DNA from: Synchiropus splendidus
Lineage: Eukaryota > Chordata > Actinopteri > Syngnathiformes > Callionymidae
Direction of reading: 5' to 3'
Length of the DNA stretch: 64,000 bases
Assembly (NCBI RefSeq): GCF_027744825.2
Contig: NC_071342.1
Coordinates: forward strand, 15,743,001-15,807,000
The notes below the pieces were generated by a model, which was given only the letters and a program-made list of their open reading frames with translations, was not told where the DNA came from and made no database searches. Shown one piece after another: positions 48,911 through 61,632 of this stretch (position 1 is the stretch's first letter; every line of letters begins with the position of its first letter). The position numbers and the translations under genes were made by a program.

Positions 48911-51900
48911 AATCGTGTCCGAGGCCACGGCAGCAAACGGAACAAGGAGCCTCTTTATATTTATGTACAGCTGTTCTGGACTATCGCAGTAAACCTAATG
49001 TCTCTGAGGAGTCCAGGGTTTAGCGTGGCCCCCGCCTTTTGATGGACATGTGCAGAGCACCTCAGGACCCAGTTCAAGAAGCCTCCTGACTCCACGCTTG
49101 AGCAACCTTAACAAGCTCCTGTCCATGCAAATGACTCATGGCTTCTAATGTGAGAGCCCCGTGACTGGCCAGGTTTCTCATCCTGTTGTCCCTGGAGAGC
49201 GCTCTTACTTCGTCTCCTTGTGTCCCTGATCATACAAGTTCAGCGCTAGGTCCACCTGCAGGGTTCTTCCCAACACTCTAGGGCCCCCCTTCTGTTGACA
49301 TTTTGTAAGCATAGATGGAGTTGAAGAGTGACTCCCAACAACAGCTTCAACTCCATTAATCCAGGAGGACTCCTCCTCTGAACAAGAGCACATGATACCA
49401 AGTTTGGTCCCACAAAGCAAAACATTCATCACTTATAGCTTGTGCCACTCATCTGGCAGCAATTCCAGCCTCTTTTGACCATGGCTCAGCAAAACCAGGC
49501 CTGACTTAGAAACCAATGCTGACTATAAAGACACAGGGACAGTGCACATGTCCACCATATCGTCCAGTTTGTAAAAAACAGCATGTAATTAATGACAAAG
49601 AACTACATTAACTGTATACATAACCGCTAATGATTGACAAGGTAATTACAGATGGGTGTAGTAAAAGTTTTCTGCAACATGTTAGCATTCCAATATCTTA
49701 TCATACTTGTTTAAAGATACCCTTAAAGTGGAGTTGTGTCCTGACAGCAGGAGAGTTTTATACGCAGTTTTTGTCGACATATGGTGAAGTGTGACTCAAA
49801 GTCAGTCAAGGAGGACTTTACCTTTTAAGGTGGCCAGTTAAGGTGGCCTGTTAAGGGTGAACAGTGTGTTTTGCTGTGTCTTCTCCTCAATATATCAGGT
49901 ATTTTCCTTTCAGTGTTAGAATATCTAATTCGTCAAAGAGTATTCTCATAACTTTTCTGGACATTTTATAGTAATACTATAGTATAGTATAGTATAGTAG
50001 CCTAATTATTTAGCAAATGAATGCATTGTTTGGATATATTTTGGGTAAATACACAATCAGATATTGTGTATTCATGTCTACATACACCATATTTCATCTG
50101 AGGGTTGACAGTATTTAACACACAAGCAGCAGAAGAGCATTACAATTTTACATCCCGGTACTTTTGGCAGTTGACGCAGAGGCAAGTTCTTTCAATAAAC
50201 ATGTAAATCTCCATTGATTTGTGGCTGCCTTTTCCCCTCTCCCCCTGTAACAGCTGCCGTAAAGGCCTGCTGAGCACAAGCGGCCATAAAAGTATGTAAA
50301 ATAAATTAGGGGAGTATAATGAGAGGCTCCTGCAGTCCCCCCCATAAATATAACATTACGACCACAACTAAAATGTCACTGAAAGCGGTAAATCACATTA
50401 TCAGGGACACGAGGGTCTTTACGAGATGATCACTTATTTAGATCATTTGTTTTGGTTTGGTCTTTGGGCTACGGAAGGACACGCACAGCTATTTAGTGAC
50501 ATTTACAATAAGATGGTGATGGAACATACTGCTGCTTTTTTTTTTTTTTTTGGACAGGATATTTAAGCATGGAAATAATCTTTGTAGGCCAAATACATTT
50601 AAAGCAACTTTAAAAGAATGTGTTCAACCTGGGAGAAGAGTGAAAGCAAAGTAAAGTCACAGGTAGCAAAAATATGGGACGGATTCATGTTGTAACATCT
50701 GTGTTAACAACCAGGGCAGTCGTGTAACAATGTGTTTTTCATGTGACTGGACAGTGGGTACTATTCTGCATTCATCATCATCTGCTTGCCCGATCCCCTG
50801 CAACCGACCTCATCTACTGTACTGTCCATGTCAATGTATCCCGCCTGCCTCGGGCCATCACCACCCACACTGCCTGTTTTATTCCTGGGCTTCGACCATC
50901 TGCCAAGCCCAGACTGACACACTACCATGCCCATCTTTGTCAGTGAATTCCAGTGTTCCCAACTAAGAACTGCACAAACTAAGTTTCTGTTCTGATTTGG
51001 GTTGCGTCTGACAATTTAAAATCCTTTTGGAATTGTTATGCCTGTGGCTGTCTTCAAGAAACCGATCATTTCAACACCTCTTTTTTCCACAAAATAAACT
51101 GATGCCAACATGAATGTTACATAATCGAAATGCAGAAAACCTTGTCACTACAGTACTTGAGTATTGGCAACAATGACGCACTAACTGCTGAAGAACACAA
51201 AAAAGTTACAAAAAAATTACAAAGAAGTCCACTAACATTTGGCAGACCAGGAAGCTGCACTACAAACCTAAAATTGCAGGCTCATCATTTTGTCCAACAA
51301 CTGCCACACTATGCATCGTTGTTCAATTGTAAAAATCAAGCTCACGCGGTCTTGAATAGAGGATGGAAATCAGGAGTAGGATTTGCTTCCCTTCCGCATC
51401 AAATGGGATCTTAAAGGTGAGGTAGGGTAGATTTATTGTCATATTCTGCCATATGTATTGCATAAACAGGATTGAAATGTCTTTAGTCGGCAGTGAATAT
51501 ACAACATTTAAGTATGTATAAAATACACCATAAATAAAAAACAACATGAACAACAAAAACAAACACACAACAACAAAAACACACGTGTTAGAATGATTTA
51601 TAATGGAAAAGCTGTGCTTTCTTTGACAGTAACCAGAACTTTTTTTTTGCACAGCTAGCAGCATGCTACTGTAGGAGACAGATGAGGAACCCAAAATCTA
51701 ATATAACAGACGACCTAATACAGAATCCACATTCATCCACAAAGCAGCGGCCATCGAAAAAGCAGCCATTAAATGTCAACCAAAAAAAGGCCCCTCACCT
51801 AGTGGTGAGATTTGATAGACCAGCCGACCCAGTGTGGTGAACTGTAATATGAGAGAGCAAATTACAGCTCAACCTTCTCTCGTGCGCTCAGCTCTCCTCT

Positions 51901-51978
51901 TAAACTCTGTCCATCAGCCCCAGTCTGGAGAGGTGGCTTGTTCATGAAACAATTAGGGGGGTATACAGAGTCATTTGC
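48911..51978. other. Unique non-coding DNA
   Basis: No gene is recognised. A short (TATAG)n lies at 49976-49999 and a 17-base T-run near 50535-50551. Confidence 0.4.
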
Positions 51979-52018
51979 AGTCGGGCCGACCGGCCTGGCG
52001 GGACCGACCGGCCCGACT
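51979..52018. repeat. GC-rich inverted repeat
   Basis: AGTCGGGCCG (51979-51988) and CGGCCCGACT (52009-52018) are perfect inverse complements around a 20-nt GC-rich centre. The centre carries further CCGG palindromes and can pair internally. Confidence 0.85.
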
Positions 52019-52034
52019 GAGCACCTCTCACAAC

Positions 52035-52260
52035 TGATTTATCACACTGTCGTCCTGGCAAGGCAACATAATTAATAGGAGCACGGACTTCTAATTCCAA
52101 TGACTTCCACGCCAAGTGCTCGCCGCTTGATTTATGACGGCCGGCAACTTTGCATTTTATCAGTTCATTCGGTCATTATTTATGCTGATGACTCATTTCA
52201 ATGGGTCTCTATCATCCAGCGTGCCACTAATCAAAGAGAATTAAGGTTCAATGCATTATT
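52035..52260. promoter_or_regulatory. Candidate conserved non-coding element
   Basis: Follows the GC-rich hairpin. It contains ACATAATTAATAGG (near 52067), GCTTGATTTATGACGG and CATTATTTATGCTGATGACTCA. The last has a TGACTCA AP-1 site adjoining homeodomain-type sequence. Non-repetitive and enhancer-like; inference only. Confidence 0.3.
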
Positions 52261-53254
52261 TAGAAGCTACTAATTCATCTTTGAACCAAGGGCACTTTCT
52301 GCTGTGCTCCACAATGAATCTAGCTCTGCCGTCTCCGCAGTACCGATCTGTGTGTGCGATGTGTATGTATGCGCTCATGAACAGTGAAAAAAAAAATATA
52401 TATTACAACTTACATCGGAGTTTCCACGACGACATTTTATCGTACCGTTTCACAGTGAGGACCACTGGTTGTTACAGGTCCCTGTTTGTACCCCGTGCAC
52501 GTGAACAGGGAGTGATGGAATGCGATATGTCCAGAGACAGATTTGAAAGCATCATTTACATCATGGAAGAGCAGACACTTTGAGGCTCCAGTTTTTTTTT
52601 TTCATTAAGTCCAATAAATGCCAGAGTCCAGAAATCAAAGAGGTTGCTAACAAGGCAATAAAAAATCCGCCCTAACTAACATCAACCTTTTGCCTCTTTA
52701 TATAAGAAGCTTGGTTTGCATGTCGCCCATTGATTTTGACACGTCTCAGCACATATTGGAAGATAAATTGGGGTGGAGTAGTGAAAAAGTGGATTCACAC
52801 CGCCGGCCTCCTCAGCGTGGAGCCTAATTTCACTTCAAAAGGTGACATATTCCCAATTTATGATGGGTAAATCTGAAGCGATTTGGGATGACCAGCTTCA
52901 GCCCGAAGGCTCCAAAGGACTTATCAAAGCAAGACGTCTCTCCAAGTGTCAATATCAGTGCTCATCATCTGGACGTGGCTGATGCACGGAATGATAAATA
53001 TATTTATATGAGACAGATATGAGTTGATTTGGAAGTACGTTTCCCTTCACTTCAAAGGCAGTTCTTAAAATTCAGTGGGCCGGCATGAAAAATTCAACAT
53101 GTAATTTATGTCAACCAGAGAGCTACAGCACCAAAAGTGAAAACAGGTACGGCTCTTTCAAATTTCTCTCAAGGTTAATAGAAACACGATGACCAAAGTA
53201 ACAATAAAAACTTTCTGTTTACAACACTGGAGAGCATCTTCCAGCACTTATGTC

Positions 53255-53257
<3 letters not shown>

Positions 53258-53319
<62 letters not shown>
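53258..53319. repeat. (AT)n microsatellite
   Basis: About 60 bp of uninterrupted AT dinucleotide. It creates a false alternating Tyr-Ile frame on the minus strand. Confidence 0.97.
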
Positions 53320-53321
<2 letters not shown>

Positions 53322-53564
53322 GACCTTGAATCGTTCCATAGTCCATACTCCATAGTCATCTATGCTACCCAGTGAACTAGCCTTGAATTGGTTTTTTTTT
53401 TGTTGAATTATTATGATTTTGTTAGCCATTTTTTGGCCTAATAGTGAGGTAACTACACATTTATGAGCACAACAGTAAAAATAAGGTTTGTATCATAATG
53501 TGTCCGGATGGTGTCCACTGTGGCCGACATTCATTTGACTGAAAGTTGCTTTTGCTTTGACTGA

Positions 53565-53760
53565 ATGGTCACACTTTAGATTAGGGAACATATACTACCA
53601 TAAATAACTACTTGTTTGTATGTGTAATAGCAACATATTAGCCTGTAATTAATCATATTAAAGTTACTTTCTGGCACCGCCCGCAACCGTGAACTGGACT
53701 AGGCCGTAGTTAACTGGCAATGAATGTATGTTTGTAGTGTCTTGCTACATTTTACCCAGA
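53565..53760 (+). mobile_element. Dispersed teleost repeat (unclassified)
   Basis: The opening TCACACTTTAGATTAGGGAACATATACTACC resembles a family seen in many copies in fish genomes (CACTTTAGATTAGGGAACAC followed by TAACTA and TTAGCATGTA blocks). Here TAAATAACTACTTG and ATATTAGCCTGTAATTA take those positions. The far end is not clear. The class is probably a non-autonomous DNA element, but I cannot name it. Confidence 0.5.
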
Positions 53761-56700
53761 AATCGAAAAGCCGAAAAAGCATTTTTTTAAATTAATATGT
53801 GTTCCCCAAGATGTAGCGTTTGATAATTGGGGGAAGAACTTTTATTGTGAAGGTCCAGCTTCCTGTTATTGGCTTCATGAAAACTAGATTTCCTTTCGGC
53901 AATAATATTGTACTGACATTGTTCTTGTTTTCTTGAATGATGCATGTATAAACAAAGTATTCAGGGAACAATATTATGGAGAAAAAGAAAATGTTTTCCA
54001 GCATTTCTCTTGCATGGCAACTTTCAACCGCTCCTTTTTGTCTTCAATTTTGCCACATTTTTATGGCATGTTTTTCTTATATCTCAAAAAATCATGATCC
54101 TTACTCTCTTACTCTTATTTAAGCATCATCCACCACGTATTGGGAGTAAAACAACAAAGCAACCCAGAAGTGAAAGTGAATGGTTTCACTTTCTTCTGTA
54201 CCTGAACAACATGCAACAACTCAACTCCAGTCCCTTTGAAACAACACACACAGACAGAATGCAATTTACTGTACCGAGATGAAAAATGCACTTCTCAGAT
54301 ATTTGACAACAGGTATAACACAAATGATCAGATTCCATTTGTTAGCTTGCTCCCTTTGCCCAATGGCACAGTGATGAATTGCATTTAGCAACTCGCAGGA
54401 GGCTAAGCATTGTTGACATGTTTTTATTGATTTGCATGAGCTATATGCATGTAATCCTGTCGGCGAGTAAATCAGACCGTGATCAAATTCACTGCTGCTT
54501 TACTCAGGGAATACAAAATGGGCAGCTTCTGGGTGGGAGGTGGAATAGCGCCGGGGCGGAGTGGGATAGAGATGTGGCCGCCCGTTGGAATCTGGGAACC
54601 TCCATTAAGATTTATAGGTGTTGGGATTCAGGGCACCTGGAGCATTATTCATGGTAAAGCCTTTCTGTCTGCCTCTGTTTATAGAATGACGCCAGCCTGA
54701 CAAAGATGGAGGCCCAACACGACAGGGCCAAGCTGCTCGAACATGGGGCTCAGTCACCTGACACACCCGTGCCATCAGCTACAGCAGTTGAGATAAATTA
54801 TGACAAATAATACGTCATTTCATTAGAAATGCAGAATGAATAAAATAGTGTGTAAATATAAGTGTTTCTTTAGGTAAAATAATTACGTACAAACAGTTCA
54901 GAAGCTGTTGGTGCCATTCAGGTTAGATGACTAGGAACCTTTTCAGGGCTGGTATGTAAGTGTCACTAAAGAAGGAGGAAAAGCTAGGTATCTCAGGGTC
55001 TTGCTCGTGAGTGAAGGGAGACTGGGACCTGAGAGTCACAGATGACTCCGTCTTCAGGATCTCCATCTAGTAACTACTTGCTCTGAGAATTTGAGTTAAA
55101 GCACACAGTAGCCTTATTTACCATCATAAGCGGCAGAGATTTTGTTGGGCCCATCACAAACAAACTCAACAATAAGGCTGTATTACCATTAATAAATGTA
55201 GTTTTGTAGTTTATAGTATATTACAAAACAAGTTGCCATAACAAGGATAAGAAATATATTGTATTTTTTTTGTAAGGCTCTGAATTCAGCTGAATAAAAG
55301 ATAAACAGTGAAAATAAATATTAATTTAACATGTAATTCAGTTGAGTTTTCCACTACAATTTACACTACAATGAACTAGTGTTGTCGGTGAGACCACCTA
55401 ACTCAAGACTGAGTGGAGACAGAGACGAGAGCATAATGAAACTAAGACCAAGAGTGTAAGGGCCACAGACCCAGACCTGTGAGGGAGGGCGAGATCGATG
55501 CCAAAACCAAGACCAAGACAAAATTGAATACAGAGCAAAGTAATACATTGTTCCAGAGAGTGTACTTCAGTTCTTGATTCATTTATTTAAAAAATGACTA
55601 CAATTTCTTCAGCAGTGATAAATAACTAATAGATTGTATGCTTCTGTGTTCTGTATTCAGTTTTCTCAGGTAAGGTGGTCTCAACTCCAACACTAACTTA
55701 AATACTGTCATCCGTACTACGAATATCATTAAAGCTTACTTCAGTTAAACTGCTACTCATTGTGCTGAGATTCGACATTCGTCGATTCAACGACCAAACA
55801 AAAAAAACAGAAGTTCAGTCTGTAAAAATCTATGAGCAAAAACTAAATCAAAACAATTTCTATACACTGTGCTGCAATTTGGCAGTCGAAGTTTGAGCAA
55901 AACACCTTTTCAACAACTCCACTGATACCATTTCCATCACCTCAACCCGACAGAAAACCAGACAAAGCACCTTGGGCTCTTGTTAAAGAAGATGCACTCG
56001 TGGTGTTTTTGCTTCATTCAGCATTTTCTTCAGGGTCCCTCCATACTTTATTTGGCCCTATTAGATAAAAACATAAGCACCACCTTCAACTTTATTAATG
56101 GCGCTACTCTGGATGAAAGATTCCGCTGGAAATCTGCAACATCTGTTTGCTGCATTCACTTCTTAGCGGGCTCCACCTATTCCTCATGCCTAATGATGCT
56201 GATCCACTCGGCAAGTTTTACGGACAAATGTGTATTTGCCGACATTCATCATCCTGAATGAGTGTTGCTGATGAGGCATCCCTTGGCCTGTTTCACTGTT
56301 TCGACTATGAGCTAACAAATGACATCTCCTGCCACATGTTTTCTATTTGGGGTGATACAGACAGAGCCAATGAGAGGGTGAGGGATTCTGCGGACTGAAG
56401 AAAAAGACGATTAGCTTTAATGGAAAAGCCCTGATGACTCCGCCACCCACCGCGGAAATATATCAATTATGTAATGCCTCTTAAAAAAGTGGCGTTAGCT
56501 TCTGAGTGACGCATGATAACCTCAACGGCCATAATTATTTCGACATGAAAGGGCCAGCAGAAAAAATATATATAGCTTCGGTCAAGAACATTAACTTGAA
56601 TAAACAAGTCGATGGTCCTCCAAAGTCCGGGGGAGTCGCACCCAAATAAATCTCACTCCTTTTGATGTGCAGCTGTTTACGAGCTCAGAAGAGCGATGGT

Positions 56701-57660
56701 CGCGCAGAGCATGAGTCTGGCAGCGGGACAACAGCTTTACTCAAATCTGGGGAATCCAAGTTTAGAAGAACTCTGGGGATGTGTAAAAGTGGTAAATAAG
56801 GTTATAAATAAAGGGCCGAGCCAAAGCTGATGTCGACGGTGGCATTCCTCCAGTCAACAATGCATCATGGGTAATATCTCAGAGCTAGCATTGCTGCGGT
56901 TATAATGAATAAAGGGGAACTCACTGAGGTAACATTCATCGACCAAGCGTCGTAACTCTCAGATGAATTGATGACTGGAATTGTACGAATGGATTCAAAG
57001 AGTTATCTCATGAAATCGGATCGTACGGCGCTTACTGGGCTACTGCAGATGAAACTAACCAAGCTACCTGTGGAGGCAGAAGCGGGGCAGGTTGCCAGGG
57101 CACACATAGTCAAAGAGCAACTATAGTCAAAATCTAGTCGATCAGAACATGTGGCTTTGGCTGCGAGAGATTGTGAGACGCTCCTGTTTGACCGCATGAC
57201 AGGTGGGCTGAAGGTTTCGTCTTGACCAATCACAGCACAGTGGGCGTGGCTGGGGAGAACAAGATTTCAGCTCCCAGGAAACGTGTTTTTGATAGACGGG
57301 GCTTGTGCATTTTGAAAATATAAACTATACTAACGTGTTCAAAAAGACATTGAAATCGCCAGATTAGTTTCTCTTAGTTTCAACCAGTCTACACAGAAGA
57401 ACTTCCTGCAACAGAGTAAATTACAACGCACCTAAATGCACCTTTAGATCATGGTCTGAAAAATAAACACCAAGAAGACCACAGAAGGTTGGATCTTTAT
57501 TAAGTAAAGCTACCTGTCTGGGGGGGTTGCAGTATTATTTTTTTATGAAGAATTAAAAAAAAAAACAATATTACATCAAGAGTGCTGTTTTATTTTGTGC
57601 TGTGAAAGTAATTTGCATTTTTGGCGTTGTGAAAAATGATTTCTTTTAAGCCATTAGGAG
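53761..57660. other. Unique non-coding DNA
   Basis: No gene or repeat is recognised. The part 56440-56620 is mixed unique sequence with homeodomain-type cores but no distinguishing feature. Confidence 0.4.
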
Positions 57661-58326
57661 TTACCAGCGTAAGTAATTGTCCTCCCTGGTCACCTCTAAT
57701 CTCTCGCTGTCCTTATTCACCATGTCTTTGAACCTCAGTGGTCTCTCACTGTGGCTAAGGATCATCCCACTGTCCATCAGTCTGGTCAGGATTCCTTGAA
57801 AAAAGTGCAACCCTTCCTTCAGATGAGTAGACATGAACGGAGCCGAAAAAGGTGGCACAGACTTGTGAATTTTAGTTGTAAAAACACTAATAAACGGCTT
57901 TCCAACATTATGAATGGCTACCATTTGGTGTAAGTCTGAACGTCTACGATTCAGTACTAAAAGTACTGCGTGATAAATGGCACAAATACAGAAACATCTG
58001 TGAGCTGTAAGAGGTTTGGGTTTGATTTGCATTAATTGAAATCCTGTAGTTCTGGGCCGAGTCTGCCTTCTGCTCGGAGCGCACATGGGCCGGCATGCAC
58101 AGATGTTTTTCTTAAATACTCCGGGGGATCGCAATGAGCCAAAAGATCTCGCAGCACCGAATGGATGTTCTTTCAACGCGATGGTATGCGTACATGTCGT
58201 GGAAACAGCTGGGCTGCTGGGGATAAATCTAAATTGGGATGTCAAAACAGACACGACATGAAATCGCAACGGACAGTAGATAGAGATGGACAAGTTGCTG
58301 CTGCTCCAAACATCCCTTCTCAACAA
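57661..58326 (-). other. Unrecognised 221-codon open frame
   Basis: The minus strand is open for 221 codons. The last ~90 codons (57661-57935) read more like protein than the rest, with a charged segment EGLHFFQGILTRLMDSGMI and a final EDNYLRW, and a GTAACT donor-like sequence overlaps the stop. I recognise no family, no ATG context and no clear acceptor, and no neighbouring exon is seen. In AT-rich DNA of this length one frame this long by chance is unusual but not excluded. It could be a fossil exon or chance. Confidence 0.2.
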
Positions 58327-58548
58327 TAACTGTCTCAGGGCACGTCCAGTGAAACCTTTAGTGCAATGGATTTGCTTGTGCTAAATTAGCATTTCTACAG
58401 GTGAAGATTCAGTCTGGAAACAGATGCTTTCTCAAGGACATCAGTTATATTTATGATTATGGTTATTCATGTCCATGTAGAAAGCAACTTCTTCAGATGA
58501 GCCTGTGTTTAAAATTTCTGTTATCCAAATGTAGAGAGGATGCTCAAG

Positions 58549-58609
58549 ACGAAACGAAACGAAACGAAACTAAACTAAACTAAACCAAACCAAACCAAAC
58601 CCAAACCCC
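58549..58609. repeat. Pentanucleotide microsatellite (ACGAA/ACTAA/ACCAA)n
   Basis: Successive blocks of GAAAC, TAAAC and CAAAC units form one 5-bp-period array that changes its variable base stepwise. Confidence 0.93.
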
Positions 58610-61160
58610 ATGGATCACACTACCAATAGCATTACTGACAGTTTTGTTTATCAAGGCTGTACTCCGGAACTCGGAAAGAGCTGTAGTCAACCCCACAATT
58701 GTTCAACCCAAGATGGCCGCCCGGAACGTAAACAGGAAGTAGAAGTTTTGAAGTAATAAAATACTTGGACATTAACACATTCTAGGAAAAGGTGCGTGTG
58801 AGAATAGTTTTTTCAGGACTTCACTATCTTGTTTTTGTGACTTTGATGAGTGGAACGAGTTGAACTTGGCTGAGAGGAAATTCACAGCTCTGACTTTCGG
58901 GGTTAATGGAACGCAGCATAAAATTACAACAGTTACAGTACAGTAAGCTGTTCAGCATCCCTAAAGCAATGTCACAATGTCATAAGACCGGTTACAACAA
59001 CGTACTCTGTCACTCGAGTCACACTTTTCCGTTTTCTGTGCTAGCTCGAACATAGCATTGTCCATTAGCCGCAGCGTTAGGACCATACAAGACATCGACA
59101 AAACCTGAATCCAGGTGGTAAGCAGGAGTGACCCCAAAAAGTAATCATCTGTCCACGATCCCATTTCAACATTTCCTGGAATTTTCGATGAAATATACTG
59201 TGAACTTTTCATGCTATTTCGCGAGCCAACTACCTCCTTCACAGAGGAAATGAGCCCAAGTGTCTCCAATTCTCTCATAGATTTTGGTGTCAGCTCTCTC
59301 TCTTTGCCAAGGTCTGACTTTTCCTACTTAGAGACACATCCCAAAAGTGACAAATGTGACTCAATTCCAACCCAGGCAACCTCCATCCATTTCTTTTTAT
59401 TAAGTAAAACATCTCCCTGAATACATTAAACTCTTTTTAGCCGTTTCTTTTTCATTCAAACAGAACATATATGGTGAAATCATGAGTGTACAAATACATA
59501 ACAAGTCCAGCTAGCAACCTACTGTACTAGCATGCTAAAGATCAAGCTCTATCTGCACTCAGCTGACCGCCAAGTTCTTGTGTATTCATGTGAAGCGCAG
59601 CAGCTGAAGTCATTGCAGGATATTTGACTGCGTTGCCCCTTCATGACAAAGAAAAGCAAAATTAAATCTGACTCAAAAGACTGCAGCAGAGTCATTAATG
59701 GAGAGACAAACACAAGCTCAAAGTAAAACATGAAGGTAGATATGTTTATCACGGCGTGCCCCGCATTAAGCTCCGCGAATGATCAATCAGAACTGCAGCA
59801 CATTACTCCAATTTTCTCTGACCCCCGTAACAACAAAGTTCATAGACACCAAATCAGTTTTCAGGGAACCCGGGGGCTACACGCGCGGAACACTGCTGTA
59901 TGAGACATTTATAATTTATGTGTATTTGATGTAGTGATATGTAAAAAAAACTTCAGAGGAATTTTAATGGGTTTGAGGCAGAGAGGAGAAAATCTCCGAG
60001 ATGGTTGTTAGGCCCGTTTCTCGCTGGTTCTGCACCAAAACTTTTTTTTTTTTAATTCAACAAATTCTGTCATTGAGTGAGGAATCAATGGTGGGAGAAA
60101 GGGGGGATTTCATCTTCTTATATCAACGCTTTATCGATCCAGCCGACGGCTTCGCATGAGCTCCATTACACGGCCACAGCAGTGGCCGGCAACACTGTCC
60201 AATTCCGTCGACGGCGGAAAGCTATTTCCATTCATCAATGTCTTTCCACACATAACAGATAGAGATTGATAATACACTTCAGCAAAATCCAACAGTCGAT
60301 TAAGGCTTGATGAAATAAACAGTCTGTGCGGGGACAACACATGGTGTTATTAAGCAGACGCAAAATAAATCACCAAAACTGGAAAGTGTACACCTTCTCT
60401 TGAAATGAAACCATAATTTATTAATCTCTCAGACAGATGGCGCGTGTTTGTGGAGGCTATTGATCAGCAGTAACCTTTTATTATTGTTTTCTCCATTAGA
60501 GCTGCAGATTAAAACAGATGAGAGTCGGTTAAATTGCTAACGCCCCGAATCCAGACGCCCTCTGCAAGTCCAAATGTTTGCACCGATTCTCTGGTCGGAG
60601 GAAATCGTTGCAGAGCAGCTTGAGCTTGCACATTAATTTGTGGGCATACTAGAGAGAGAAGGGGGGTGAGGGGGTGAACCCTCTCCTGACGCTGATCTAA
60701 TCTATACGGTGGGAGTGTCTGCGCTTATTGGGCAGCTTTATTTCATCAGACGCTAAATAGGAAGGTCTGACAGAGAAACAGGTTTAAGGACAGGAGACAA
60801 GAGGGAGAGGACACGGTCTGAGGAAGGGGATCACCAACACTATAGGGAGCAGAGGTAGTGACAGAGGAGCCTTTTTTCTGGGATCAATTATGGACAGAAA
60901 TCAAGGGAGGTGAAGAGGGAAGGCAGGCGAGGATGTAGACTGTCGCTCTGACACGAAGACAGGAAGCACATTCAGTAGTGGCAGAGTTGAAGTCGTCCAC
61001 ATTTTCAAGAGTTTTCAGAGAGACAGGTCACGTGGTTTGGAGACACTGAGACAGAGGACCATGAGAATGAAAAGTGAGAGAAGGGAAGACACTTCAGTTA
61101 AGGGAGAGAGACTTACAGTGGTGAATCCCGAAGGGAAAAGCCGATAGAAGACGGAGGGCA
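58610..61160. other. Unique non-coding DNA
   Basis: No gene is recognised. The 60060-60660 part is complex unique sequence with mixed cores (for example TTTATCGATCCAGCC and GCTGCAGATTAAAACAG) and may include regulatory sequence. 60661-60676 is a short G-rich run. Confidence 0.35.
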
Positions 61161-61162
61161 GG

Positions 61163-61200
61163 GGCCTCCAATATGGTGCCCGTGGGCACAAAAATAATAT
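61163..61200 (+). mobile_element. Possible hAT-like element left end
   Basis: CAGGGGCCTCCAATATGGTG followed by CCCGTGGGCACAAAAAT resembles the ends of an old hAT-type family in fish (CAGGGGTCTCCAACATGGTGCCC). No right end was found, so the extent is unknown. Confidence 0.35.
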
Positions 61201-61608
61201 CACAGTGTCATATAATAACCATCTTATTATGTTTGATGTTGTGCTTCCTTCCATGTTACACCTTTGGTAATTATCGTACACCTATAATATGATAAGTGTA
61301 TTGGGGAAAACCATTTATCATCCGTAATATATACAGTATGTTACATTAATTCTGTGCTAAACTGATGGTCACCCTTCAGGTTACAGTGCTCTTGAAGTAC
61401 TGTAGCTTGTAGAGATGTAGAGGGTGAGATCGAATCTTTTTTTTACGTCTTGGGAAACCTGTGGAATTTAGTTTTATGGAGATTAATGCTGATCTTTTCC
61501 ACCCTCAATCCTTTTTTCCCCGACTTCATCTGAAAATGTAATTGTTCATGGTTATCGTGTGTGAGGGTCATTCATAAGTGGGTTTCATCCAAAAAAAAAA
61601 AAAAGAAA

Positions 61609-61632
61609 AGAAGAAGAAGAAGAAGAAGAAGG
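61609..61632. repeat. (AAG)n microsatellite
   Basis: Eight AAG units follow an A-run at 61591-61604. Confidence 0.95.

Noticed and set aside
53175..53429. Open frame with an alternating Tyr-Ile stretch
   Set aside because: It is a translation of the (AT)n microsatellite.
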